Part shown: piece by piece, positions 35,801-47,288 of the stretch
Layout of the letters: every line of letters starts with the position of its first letter
How positions within the stretch are numbered: the stretch's first letter is position 1
Origin: Fagopyrum homotropicum
Taxonomy: Eukaryota; Streptophyta; Magnoliopsida; Caryophyllales; Polygonaceae
Direction of reading: 5' to 3'
Assembly: GCA_033239125.1 (NCBI GenBank)
Contig: BSWB01000004.1
Coordinates: forward strand, 137,094,426 to 137,158,425
Length of the DNA: 64,000 nucleotides
Program-made: the position numbers and the translations under genes
Notes under the pieces: model-generated
Database searches by the model: none
Told to the model about the DNA's origin: nothing
The model's input: the letters and a program-made list of their open reading frames with translations, nothing else

Positions 35801-36230
35801 GGTGATGAATGAAGTTCTACGTCTTTACCCTTCATCGCCAAACGCGCAGAGGCAAGCCACGACCGACATTCGAGTAGGGAATACAACCATCCCCAAGGGG
35901 ACCAACATATGGATCGACATTGTCAGCATGCACCATGACCGCGCTTTGTGGGGAGACGACGTGCATGAGTTTAAACCCCAGAGGTTTAGAGACGACCCTT
36001 TGTATGGCGGCTCCAACAACAAGATGGGATACTTGCCGTACGGGTTTGGAGGGAGGATGTGTATCGGCAGGAACTATGCCATCTTGGAGTATAAGATCGT
36101 CTTGTCTATGCTACTCTCGCGTTTTACTTTCTCCCTTTCGCCTGCTTATAGACACTGTCCGTCCTATTTCTTCTCCTTTCGACCTAGGCACGGGATACCA
36201 CTTATTGTTCAAGAGCTAGCTTGTACCTAA
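32863..36230 (+). CDS. Cytochrome P450, clan 72 (CYP709/CYP735-like)
   Basis: Microsomal haem monooxygenase. Four exons with GT-AG introns: 32863-33139, 33231-33463, 33829-34440 and 35793-36230, giving 519 residues, a normal P450 length. Visible are an N-terminal membrane anchor (residues 6-28), a proline hinge (SGPPPSFPLGNL), the C-helix WVRHRHIITPAF, and the I-helix FFFGGHETVALAMSWTL. These are followed by the K-helix ExxR (NEVLRLYP), EFKPQRF and the haem loop PYGFGGRMCIG with its cysteine ligand. Overall similarity is to CYP735A/CYP709-type proteins such as cytokinin hydroxylases, but the subfamily and substrate cannot be assigned by eye. Two motif oddities: the I-helix Thr pair is T-V instead of T-T/S, and the haem loop begins P-Y instead of P-F. 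Intron 3 is long (1,352 bp) and repeat-rich. The gene appears intact. Confidence 0.92.
34620..34860. repeat. Degenerate short tandem repeat in P450 intron 3
   Basis: About eight copies of a roughly 25-30-bp phrase of the form ATTGTTCAACTATATG. Non-coding and inside the intron between the I-helix and K-helix exons. Confidence 0.65.
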
Positions 36231-36418
36231 AGCCTTGTTTGTTACAGCAATGTCCATATATGTAACCTATGTAGAGTCGTCTCTCATTCATCACATCAAA
36301 TGTATTTTGGATCATTCAGTTGCTTTGTATCAAGTATATGTCATATTTGAAGCATATTGGTTGGCTTCATCTTCACCTTCGCCATTTTTCAAACCAACAT
36401 AGGAGCATTGAACCCTAA

Positions 36419-36702
36419 GGGCCCATTTGGTTTTAACTTCGAAAACAGAAACGAAATGAAAACGAATCTACTCCATAAGTATACATTTGTTCATGATATT
36501 TTTTGGAATAATTCCTTGTGGTTTGAAGTAATTGTAGTACAATTTGATAAGTGTTAATACCTGTAGGGAAACAAATGGAGGGAAACAAAATGCATGTTGC
36601 ATGAAACCATAAGAAATGATTCCAAACAACTTCCTGAACAATGTACACATATGGACTAGATTCATTTTCATTCCGTTTCCGTAGTTACAACCAAACGGGG
36701 GC
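36419..36702. mobile_element. Tourist-like MITE, family B copy 2
   Basis: A 284-bp element with ends GGGCCCATTTGGTT and AACCAAACGGGGGC, flanked by TAA (36416-36418 and 36703-36705). It matches the element at 8274-8550 along its length, including GAAATGAAAACGAATCTA and CATATGGACTAGATTCATTT. It sits between the 3' ends of the convergent P450 and HCF106 genes. Confidence 0.85.
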
Positions 36703-36961
36703 TAACAGTCTAAAACTTACATTCAGCAGATCAGAACCTCCTAGAGTGTTAATACAGTGGAATGATATATTTTTATAACAAGTAAAAAAAACACAGCAAG
36801 TGAACCTGCAAAATTACTTATTGTTGATCTACAAAGAATACTTACAGAGCGATCAATGGAGATGAGGAAAGATTACAGTCTACAATAACATCATCCATTG
36901 GCTCGGTTGCCTACACAGGCCTCTCTTAACTGCCGTTGCACATTGGCATCGTCTTAGATTT

Positions 36962-39900
36962 TCATGCTTTGCTTTCAGGGTTTGGGAGTGAAGGGGTTTC
37001 ACCTGTTGCTTCTTCAGCTGTAGCTGAATCAACAAATACAGACTTTCATTTATTGATTGAAAGATCATGTGCAATATGTTCAAAAATAGCAGCCAACTGC
37101 TCTTAACTTCAAGAACCAACCTTGAGAAGTGTCATTAATCTGTTCTTCTGGAGAAGTGGCTGCTTTACCCTGCATGGCAACAGAAGCTTTTAGTTGTTCT
37201 TCAGTGATCTTTAAGTACTCCTCACTTGAGTATGCTCTGTTTGGAGGAACACCATCTGTGGAAGTGATAAAACACATCAATCAAATCTTAAAATAATCTC
37301 ATAATCCGAACTGATAGCTGCATCATCAAGGAAAAGATATCATAGTTTGTATGAAAACCAACGAAAACATTTTTCTGACTATTATTTTATGTTGATTACA
37401 GCCCTTCACATTTAAAGAGCTACAAGAATAAAGTTTTCACACATTGAGGACTTTAATCCTGTAAACTGAAACTATATTACTTACTAAACTTTCTAGCGAC
37501 ACTTAGTCCAGCAGATTTCTACAATTTTTTTCTGATTGTTGTTTAATGTTAATTGCAGCCCATCACAAATTTACAACTCATCTTAGGGCTATTTGATTAT
37601 AGTGTCTGCTCTCTATGCACACCAAACGAAACAAAAAAAATTTTAAATAGACAGTTAATATTCAAATATTAGAGCTCAAGCACTGAATTAGTTGCTATAT
37701 ATACATCCTGGGAAACTGTATTATTACTCCCCCAAAAACTTAAATAGACAGTTAATCTAGGGCTATTTTTTTTTTTTTAGGTAAAGTAATCTAGGGCTAT
37801 TTGATCATAGTGTCTACTCACTATTCACACCAAATGTCTTCATGTGTTAGCACAAGACTCACAAGGTCACTATGGAAACTAACAAGGTCCAAGGATCAAT
37901 ATGAGCCATTCCCAGAAGACTCCTCCAGGTTGACAAGCATGGAAGGTGTCCTCTTACATAACCAATGGATTTTTTGCCTTTTTACTTTCTTATCGGGTAA
38001 ACTATACAAAAACATTCAACTATTTAGGTGCATCTGCATACACACCATCCCGAGAGATATTGCTTTTAACAACCCTTAACATGTATCTTACTTAGCATTT
38101 TTTCCTCTGAGTTTCTTTTTCATAGAAAAGGTTGAAAGGCTATTTTTTCTTCAAAAACAACTAGAAGGGTATTTTTCCATCTAAGGATTTCAGGTTCCTT
38201 TTTGAATGAGGAAGTACTTCTGCGTGGTAAAATAAAATGCAAACAGGTCGCATCAAATGGTTTGGTGGAACTGAGGTTAAATGAGGGTTGTTTTCAGTTA
38301 TCTACCTTTTTTTATAATGTTGCATCTAATTTTAACCTCTTGTCTCGATTGACCTTTTCATTGCTTCCCTTATTACAACTTTCCCTTGACCTGATCAGCA
38401 AAACAAGGCCCTGGATTTATTGATTATAGCTTATTCCAGCGGTGTTTGATTATGGCAAGTCAAGGAGGATAAAAGTGTGTTTCTAGTCATTGTCATAAGG
38501 AGGTGTGCGGCTTACTTTGGTGCCTAGAAGTACAAGATTACAAAGATGCAAGGTAAGGATCCTCTTTTTCTTTTTTTAATCTCGCTCAATGGATTTTGTA
38601 GGTTAATATAACGGCAACAATATTGGTTTATAGTAACTAAGACGTTCTAAAGTTATAAACTCCGCGTGGTAAAATATTCTTCATAAAAGGTTTTTTTACA
38701 TCATGGTAGGTTATGAGTTTATATGGAAAAAAAAAGCATGATAAAGAGCAAAGATAGTGGTGGTAACTAACTTGGGTCTGAGAAGGTTGGGGAACTCTCA
38801 CTACCAGAAGTAGTTGGACTTGAAACAGAATTGGATCTGCTAGATCTATATGTACTTTGTGATGAATTTGGAATGTCATCGAGACCAATCTCACGCTCAA
38901 GTGAACTCTTGAATTCCCTGGAAACATCCTGTTCAAAACGAATGCAATGTATCATGTGGTTCCAGAAAAGATGCGGCCCATCCAATGTTTATAGCAGATC
39001 ACATGTGCGATACCTGAAGCTCCCTAATTGTAGGTTGAAATGCACGTAAAGTCTTGCCTAGGTTTCGAGCAACCTGGATAAAACATAGAAAAGCATAAGA
39101 ATGAATATTGTAGGGGGGCAGGTCATATGGAAAGGAAACACAAACAAGAAAGAAGCCAAAAACAATAGCAAGACCACACTCATAGGAGGGCAAGAGGAGT
39201 ATATGACACCATGCAACGCAAACAAACCCCTAATTATACAATATCAGTAGAAACTACTGTGAATGTAAAGGCTACCCCCCCTCTCATTCTTAGGAACTTC
39301 GACATACAAAACAGCAGCTGAGATGATTTTGTGTGCATCAAAGTTATAACTTGTTTTAAAGCAAAAAATTTCTATGTGCTTTTAGGTAAAGCAAGCATAT
39401 TTTCCTCACATGAGGCAAGTGTAAGTTCACAATCACTGTAACAGAATGCACATAATTTACATGTTAGTTATATGGAGATTTGGAATTGCCTAAGGAGGAC
39501 AAATTGTACAAACAAGAAAATACAAATCCTCTGGCAGCATGTATGGAAAAACTGATATTGGGAGGGTATCCTCCAGCAATGGGCCACAATTTACTACCCG
39601 ATCCGGACGTAGATCGGCGAAGCCGATCGAATGACCTACGTACCTCTTCAAAAAAAAAAAAAGAAAGAAAATACAAATATCAAAAGAATTAAACTATACA
39701 GCAAAACAGAAAACAACTTGGTGGCATTTGGTTGAGGAAAATGGAGTATCAGGAATGGATTTCACAAATCCCATACTTGGTGTTCATTTGAGCTTTCTGA
39801 ATTTTGACCTTAATACAGAAACCATCCGGAAATGGAGTTTCCATACCCAACCTTGATCAAGGGCTGGGTGATACCATTGATAAGTTGTCATATCCGGAGG

Positions 39901-40497
39901 CCTTCCAAACCATTTTCTAAACCTAACCAAACATCCAAACTCGTCCTTTCCGCTACAACAGTTCTCATTCCAATCCACAATTCAATTTTGAACAAAAGGC
40001 TACCTTACATGATTAAAACCTAATATCATATGGCTCAGTAATACGAAAGGAACTCACCTCAGCAAGGCCCTTGGGACCAAAAACCAACAAAGCCACAACT
40101 CCAATAACCAAAGCCTCAGGTGCTCCAACACCAAACAAAGAAGCTTGAACAGTCAACCTTCTACACCTTTCCTTGTTCCCTAAAACAACAAGTACTTTTG
40201 GAATTCAACTCAAACATACAATAAAAATGGAAATGAAACTCCCAAGAAGAGAAGAAAACCCTAAAACTCACCTGACTTGAGAGATTTTGGTGAAATAGAA
40301 ACGCCGATGCTCCTTAGACCAGTCCATGAAGTGAAACAACAGTGACCCAGATGAGAGATTTTCTTGGTTATGGAAAGTCTTACAGTGGATTGGTGTGATT
40401 GTAAGCAATAATGAGCAGAGAACGGATGTAAAGATGGTTTGCCAGTTGTAAGTGAGGAAGAACAGCAAACCGTGGGAATAGAAACTGGAGAAGCCAT
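36962..40497 (-). CDS. HCF106: Sec-independent protein translocase TATB, chloroplastic (HCF106)
   Basis: Thylakoid Tat component that, with cpTatC, forms the receptor for folded twin-arginine precursors. Six exons with GT-AG introns on the minus strand: 40272-40497, 40058-40179, 39014-39073, 38772-38928, 37121-37255 and 36962-37023, giving 253 residues with phases that join cleanly. Residues 1 to about 85 form a Ser-rich transit peptide. The mature part begins near ASLFGVGAPEALVIGVVALL with the single transmembrane helix, then the FGPKGLAE hinge and the amphipathic helix VARNLGKTLRAFQPTIRELQ. The acidic stretch REFKSSLEREIGLDDIP and a Ser/Pro-rich stromal tail with EEYLKITEEQLKAS follow. Length and domain order match plant HCF106 (about 260 residues). 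The third-from-start intron boundary GTTAGT at 38766-38771 joins out-of-phase exons correctly. One intron holds a poly(A) retroposon. Confidence 0.95.
37588..37835. repeat. Direct duplication inside HCF106 intron 4
   Basis: CTAGGGCTATTTGATTATAG at about 37585 recurs as CTAGGGCTATTTGATCATAG at about 37791, and an AAATAGACAGTTAAT word is also repeated. It is an approximately 200-bp imperfect duplication with no coding content. Confidence 0.6.
39528..39664 (+). mobile_element. Short poly(A) retroposon (LINE 3' end or SINE) in HCF106 intron 2
   Basis: A roughly 137-bp insertion ends in an A-run (39650-39662) and is flanked by the 14-bp duplication AAGAAAATACAAAT at 39514-39527 and 39665-39678. 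Before the tail is a perfect hairpin GATCGGC-GAA-GCCGATC (39612-39628). Poly(A) plus TSD shows target-primed retrotransposition. It is too short to say whether it is a truncated LINE or a SINE. It lies antisense to the HCF106 transcript. Confidence 0.75.
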
Positions 40498-40871
40498 GAA
40501 TTTGATTGATTAAAAAATGTGCAAGCTCCCAAAGGAAATGTGAAATCAGATAAAGGGGCTCATTATACTGATGCAAATTCGAAACGCTTGAGGATAAGCA
40601 GAAAGGATTTTGTTTGGACTTTCTGGGTCCTTGATTTGGAGGGAGGGGACGAGCGGAAAGAATGAAGACCAACCGGGAGGGATCACCGGATCAGTGATGG
40701 ATATTGGATAGTATCCGTTTTGCGGGTTCGGGCACCAACCCGACTTGGCTCAAAACCCATCGTATTCCGCAATCGACCCAATCTGCTAGGCCGTCACTCG
40801 TCAGCCCGCTAGGATTAATTGAATATCAGTTGCAACTAAAAATTGGACCATAATTACCCTAGTTTTTTATA
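40498..40871. promoter_or_regulatory. HCF106 5' leader and upstream region
   Basis: This is the whole space between the HCF106 start codon and the left end of the large MULE, so the promoter is confined to about 370 bp. No canonical TATA box was seen on the minus strand, which is common for plastid-protein genes. Confidence 0.5.
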
Positions 40872-41110
40872 GAATTCTTCTCCGTTATAAACGAATTATA
40901 AAACTTTTTCCAAAACTAGGTTCGGGTGAAAGTTTTCCCAAAAATACACGAAGTAGTTAGGTACGGAATAGAAGCGCGGTGACTCATCGCGTTTCTTCTG
41001 TAAAGAAACACTATGCATAACCGTCATTGTAAAAAACAAACGGAAAATTAAAAATAAATAAATAAATAAAGGGGAGAAACGCGGTGAATCACCGCGTTTC
41101 TTACATAAAA
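40872..41110 (+). repeat. Left TIR of the PMD-MULE
   Basis: Aligned by eye to the complement of 52090-52335 (shared words CCAAAACTAGGTTCGGGTGA, TACACGAAGT, AACGCGGTGA). The hairpin-forming CGGTGA..CACCG words continue to about 41240 on this side. Confidence 0.85.
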
Positions 41111-42365
41111 AATAATAATAATAATAATAATAATAGAAGCATGGTGACTCACCGCGCTTATGTGCTTTTTCTGCCCGTGGCAGAAAAAGCGGTAAGCCAC
41201 CGCGTGCTTAACTTATAAAAGTCGGTGGCTCACCGCGTGTCTTCTGTCCCCTGACGCCAAAATTTATTCGTCTTTATTAGGGCGTTGAACGGCTTCTTCA
41301 AACACGACATTGAAGACGACGTTGAACAGCTTATCTTTCGCCTATAAATCCTACTACCTTAATTGTATTTTCACATCTAACTCTCTTCCTTCTATTATTG
41401 TCTCCTTTCTTTTGTTGTTTTTTCTCCAATAAAATTATAAAATTTACCTCATAGGAGGCTACCCGAGCACCGTTGGACCGCCGCCGGACCACCCCTGTAC
41501 CGCAACCGGACCACCACTGAAACCGCCGGACCACCAGTGAAACCGCCGGACCTACAAGCCTTTCTCCAAGTAAGTGATTTCCTCATTAATATTTTGTATT
41601 AGCCTATTTAGGGTTAGGGTTTTGTTAGTAATTAGATGATTATAATTAGTTATTTAATTTAATATAAAAACAGAATATTAAACAAATTATTTAAGTTTAC
41701 ATATTTTTAGTCATGTAATTTTGTGTAATATAAAAACATAATGTTAAAAATTTAATAATATGAAAGATTTTGTTAGTATAAAAATGTTAGTTTAGGGTTA
41801 AGATATGTTATTAGTTTAGACAGATTAGTTTAGGCTTACAATATATTTAGTTAAGAAAATATCATTAACTTAGCTAAGATTAGTATTAAATAGAAATTGT
41901 ATAAACAAATTAGTCTAAATAGATAAGTTAAAGAATGGGTAAAAAAACTGTTATTATATTTTTTTTAGAAATGTCAATATGAAATGTTAAATAGATTAGT
42001 TTATATTTTTTAACAAATTAGTCTATATAGATAAAATAAAGGATAGGTAAAAAAAATGTTATTATATTTTTTTTACAAATGTCAATATGAAATGTCTAAA
42101 TAGATTAGTTTATATTTTTTTAGAATAGGTAAAAAATGTTAGTCTAAATATATTTTTTTAGAAATGTCTAAATAGATTAGTATTAAAATGATTTTGTCAT
42201 TAGCATAATAGTTTATCATTGTTAATCATTAGTTAAACGAAAAATATTGAATATGAAACATTTTATTAAGATTAATACTATATAAATTTTATAGATTTAC
42301 TATGAATATTGAGCATGAAATATTTTATTTAGATTAAGTAAATAATTTAACGTAATGTGAAATAG

Positions 42366-44556
42366 ATGGATGGCAACAATTACTACCCTCTATGGCAAAA
42401 CATGGACTCGTACACGAGATTGCTGACGGATAATGAGTATGCGCAAACTGTGATGGTCGGGTATGAAAATATTCCCATGCACACAACTCATCCCACCATG
42501 GCACCATCGACATCACATGCTTCCACAAGCCATGGAGATGGAAATGAAGTTGATGACGATGATATACATGTTGATTAGAATGGTGTTGAGACTGATGATG
42601 AGAATCTTGAAACTGAAGAAGATCGTCACGTTGACGATGGCCCTGCAGCACCAGATTATGGCCAAGTAGCAGAAGCGGATCGAATAATAAGAGATCATGC
42701 CATCAACCCAAACTGGAACAACGTCGTCGAACCAGTATCAACATAGATGAATTCATGGGAGGATCCTTATACCTCCATTCAAATGCACGACATTGATGAA
42801 TTTTATATAGGTCAATGTTTCAACTCATTGAGCGATTTGAAAATGCAGATTGGAAGTTATTCCATAAGAAGTGCATACCCTTACAAGACAGGTAGAGCAG
42901 ATGCACATTGTAACACCGTCTATTGTGCTAGAAAAGGCGAAACCGAATGCACATGGCTAGTTTCTGCTCATCGGGTTGATCAAGCGCTAGATTTGTGGTC
43001 TGTACACCGGCATAACGGGCATCATATCCCTGCTTGTGTCTCTCATTCGCTAGAACTCGATAACCGTAATGCAACTTCCAGATTCATCAGCAATGAGATT
43101 CATAACCTTGTTCGCCAAGACTTGACAGTCAAACCGCGAACCATTATAGAAGTTATAAACATGAAATACAAAGTGATTCCAAGTTACAAGAAGGAGGGCA
43201 AACAAAAAGCAATTGCTGATATCTATGGAGATTGAATGCAGTCGTACGCTGATTTACCGCGATATATGGAAGCCCTACAACAATCAAACCCGGGTACAGT
43301 GGTTGACTGGGTCACAACAAAAACAGGTGATCGGTCAGTGAGAATGTTTCAACGCGTCTTTTGGGAATTTTGGCCTTCTATTGCTGGTTTCAAGCATTGT
43401 CGTCCTGTGATCTCAATTGATGGAACCCACTTATACGGCAAGTATAAGCACGTCCTGCTAACTGTTATGGTTGTTGATGCAAATGAACAACTTCTCCCTC
43501 TTGCATTTGCCCTTGTGGAAGCGGAGAATACAGAAAGTTAGTCATAGTTTATGAGTTGCATTCGCGAACATGTGACATATAGAGTCGGCTTGTGTGTAAT
43601 TTTTGATAGACACGCAGGGATAAATAGGGCAATGACGGATCCGAGATGGAGTCCACCAAATGCATATCATAGGTTTTGCATCCGTCATCTTAAGTCTAAT
43701 GTTCAAACTCGTTATAAAGATTCGCAACTCAAATTCCTAGTGGGTGTGACTACATACATCCGTGAGCGACATCCTTTTTCCGCCGAGTTTGACCAAATTG
43801 GTGAAAAAAACCGTGAATGTCGTGAATTTCTTCAAGAAATTGGCCTCGAGAAGTGGTCTCTACATCATGACGGTGGTTTACAATATGGATGCATGACCAC
43901 AAACATGTCTGATTGTTTCAACGGGGTAATGAAAGACACAAGATCTCTTCTAGTCATTGGCATTGTGCAAGAAACATTTGCCCTTTTGAACAGTTAATTT
44001 TGTTACAAGGCGTGGTTGAGCTATTAAACACATACAAGACGGCTTAACCTTATCCCAACACATAGATAAAAAAAATTAAAAACTTTAAGGAGGTAGCCAT
44101 GACAGCAACAGTGAGTCCATTTAACATTGAGCAAGAAATAAATCAAGTACAGGTCCCTAGAGTAGACCGGGGGGGTTGCCGCAACTTTACCATTCGTTTA
44201 GAGCAACGTCAATGTAGTTGTCATGCCTGTCAGTTGCTGAAGTTTTCGTGCCCCCATGTACTTGTTGTTTGTTATCATCACGAGTGGTCCTTTAAGCCCT
44301 TTGTTGATGGATTTTTCACCACACATTCATATCTTGAGACGTACAAGTCATACTTCCAACATGTTGGCGATCAAACAGAATGACCAATAGTACATGGGCC
44401 GTTAATAGTCCCGGATCCAAGTTCTAAGCGCCCAAGTGGAAGACATAGAAACTCGAGAATCAGAATCGAAATGGATCAAAGTGAAAGAGGAAAAAGCCGT
44501 TGAGAAGTTGTGGACAACTTGATCATAATAGAAGGAGTTGTCGTTATCAAGTTGGG
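42366..44556 (+). pseudogene. MULE transposase (MuDR type) with SWIM finger
   Basis: One reading frame (starting ATG 42366) runs through to 43997, interrupted only by stops at 42576, 42744, 43233, 43539 and 43545, and then to the SWIM part at 44099-44383. In order: an acidic N-terminus, the MuDR DNA-binding domain (about 42830-43020), and then the MULE catalytic core. The core contains VISIDGTHLYGKYK with the first Asp, FALVEAENTES with a candidate Glu, and VIFDRHAGINRAM with the second Asp. The SWIM finger is CSCHACQLLKFSCPHVLVVC. A degenerate zinc knuckle CGQLDHNRRSC follows at about 44509-44541. Catalytic Asps are still present, unlike in the MULE at 9992. A degenerate gap lies at 43998-44098. 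Confidence 0.9.
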
Positions 44557-44726
44557 TCATCAAGCAGAGATTAGAAGTTGCTTGTTTGTTGTATTAAGTT
44601 TAGTTGTCAATGAAATATGAAGTTGTTTGTTTTTATATTAAGTTGTTTTATCAATGAAATATGAAGTTGTGTTTGTTTGTTGTGGTATTGTTTAGTCAAT
44701 CAAAATTAAAGTTCTTTAACATGTAG

Positions 44727-47129
44727 ATGGATCATGGGCCCTTGTACCAGATTTGCTTAGGTGTCAGGTTGAGCATCGGAGTGATGATGTGTGGTCGCGT
44801 GTCCTTATGTAAGAACAACTCTAAACTAAAATTGATAAATTTTATAATCTGTTGTTGATTTCTTAATCTTAACAATATGCTTAATCATTTGCAGACTCAA
44901 CAACCATTGACTAATAGAATGCATCTTCGAAACATTGTTGCATGCCATCCACCAGATGAGATGGTAATTCATTACCTTAAGTTAGCTGACTTTTATGGGA
45001 TATATCGTCTTGGATCTTCCTTTTAGTTAGATGCTGAGTAGATCACAACATTGGTTGAGAGATGGAGACCTGAGACACATACTTTTCACCTAGCTGTTGG
45101 TGAGGCGACGATCACACTTCAGGACGTCGCAGTATTGTTTGGTCTTAACATAGATGGACCTGTTGTGACTGGTAGTGCACACTACCAGTGGGGGATAGTT
45201 GTTGAGTTGCTTCTTGGAGAGCGCCCGAAGCCGAGTGAAATTAAGGGTTCATCTTTAAAATTTTCGTCGCTACGGAGGTTCATTGCACAAGGTCTCCCAG
45301 AGGATGCTGACGATGTCATAGTGCAACGTCATGCTCGAACATATATATTGATGCTCATGGGCGCAATGATGTTTGCAGATAACACTGGTGGCTCTATACA
45401 ACTTTTGTACCTCCCATTGTCGGGGGATCTAAAGGCAGCTGGTCGATCCAGTTGGGGTTCTGCGACGTTGGCTTTTCTGTACAGACAACTATGTAAAGTG
45501 GCCTATAAAGAAAAATACGAGATTACATGACCATTGATCTTATTGCAGGTAAAGCCTAAATATTGAACATCTTTCGGTAAATAAATTAACTTATTTCACA
45601 TTCTAATATTCATTAAACAATTGTAGTTATGGTCGTGGGAGTGGAGCCCCATAGGAAGACCACGATGCTTGTTTTACCCAACAGCAGATCTACACCCACC
45701 TCCACTCGGTGATCACTTTCTTCGCGGAGAAGATGCGTTGGTTATGAGGTATATAAATTGATAATTTTTCGGTTGTATATATGCGTTTATATCAATGATG
45801 AAATTCTTTTCTTATTTTTAAAATATTATAGATGGGTAGGCCACGTATTCTCATATGAACACGCTCCTTAAAATCTGGCGTATTATCGGGATGCCCTAGA
45901 CAGTTAGAGGCTTGATGAGGTTAGATCTAGTATTCTTTAACGGCATAATCTTGTAAATTATACATGTTTTTCTCACCAAATTTTTTTTGTAGTTTGTATG
46001 TGAGCCATATACAAACGATATTTTGGATGCCCTTGCTCCTATTTGTTGTCAAGATCGACATATTTGGAGGAGTGAGACACCCATGATATGTTTTGATATA
46101 GTGGAGCATCATTGGCCTGAGCGTGTTCTGAGACAGTTTAGGCAAGTACAAATCCCACCTATCTCATGTGCTTACAACAAGGAGTTGCACGTTGTTGATA
46201 GAAGGGGCCAACATCATATTGTATGATTGGGCAATTTTTCATAGCACCTACATCGCTTAGTGGGAGAAGCGCGCAGAAACTATAACACATTCTTACCCAC
46301 CTGAAAGTGTGTCAAACTTCTTACAAGACTATATGACTTGGTACACGAGTAGGACGCGTATTTTGATCAGCCCTTCAGGACAGACATCACTTGCCCATTA
46401 TCAGCCTGTTGTTCCTGATATTTATGCCAGCGTGAAATTTTCACTAATAAACACATAGTTAATCAATTAGTTCTTGGTATAATTATTTATTTTTTCTTCA
46501 GGGTCAATATATTTTTGACGTAATAAGCAGAGGAAGAGAAACTGTTGACCAAGCTTCACAGTTGCACTCACAACAACAATATGGAGATATGATGAGTGGA
46601 GTTTCAGGGTACTATGACTACGTGAGTTCACAAGGCGCAAATCTACTTAGTTACCTACCCTTTCATCCGTCTTACTACCAGCATCCAAGTTTACATGGTG
46701 CTGGTACATCACAAGGGACACCTCCACAGGCGACGCATTATCCACAGGCAACACTTCCCCATGCTCAGCAACATAGCCAACCAGATTTTACATCACAGGG
46801 TCACGTGACTAGTTTATTCGATAGTACTCCTCCTCTACACCCTAAATATGGAGGCGCTTCGGGTTCGAGTGCTGTGCCAGGGCCGTCAGGGTACTTTATT
46901 GGCTCAGGATTTGTTAGCCTTATGAAGAGCATGCCATATTCATATCCACCGGAGAGCATGTCGGAGTTTGGGACAATATCACATCCTTTTGTATCTCCCC
47001 CTCTTCCTCATCGGTCTTCATATACAGGCCTTATGAGTCATACTGGTCCGTCTATAGATTATCAAGGCGAAAACATATCAGTTATCATTGAAAGTGATGA
47101 AGATTGTGAGAATAGAATGAATTCCCCTT
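44727..47129 (+). pseudogene. Plant mobile domain (PMD / MAIN-like) protein gene inside MULE
   Basis: A separate gene downstream of the transposase. Pieces matching the PMD family appear in order: VPDLLRCQVEHRSDDVWSR (about 44748-44805), YLKLADFYGIYRLGSSF, VERWRPETHTFHLAVGEATI then LQDVAVLFGLNIDG (45051-45180), LWSWEWSPIGRP after an intron (45627-45748), HIWRSETPMICFDIVEHHWPE, and DWAIFHSTYIA. A Pro/Gln/Tyr-rich tail (46562-47104) ends in an acidic run. Probable introns are 44811-44894, 45549-45626, 45749-45831 and about 45920-45992. In-frame stops (45027, 45042 and 45528 regions) and frameshifts disable it. In plants, PMD proteins of the MAIN/MAIL1 type act in nuclear gene silencing and meristem maintenance; the role of transposon-borne versions is unknown. 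Confidence 0.85.
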
Positions 47130-47225
47130 AGGGTTTCCGTCATCAGACGGCTCATATTAATAATAAGCGGAGTTTACATAATTATAATAGGACACCATAT
47201 ATTTACATATTTACATAAACTATCA
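47105..47225 (-). repeat. Copia 3' LTR
   Basis: 121 bp, paired with 51720-51840. TG...CA ends (TGTGAG...TATCA). Confidence 0.93.
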
Positions 47226-47288
47226 TACCCCCGCAGTCGAAACTAGAGGAGGTTGAACAGTGATACTGGATCTAAAATCTAAAAATAA

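Noticed and set aside
38763..38771. Stop codon directly after the HCF106 exon ending SDP
   Set aside because: A GTTAGT donor at 38766-38771 splices in phase to the exon at 37255, so the stop lies in the intron.
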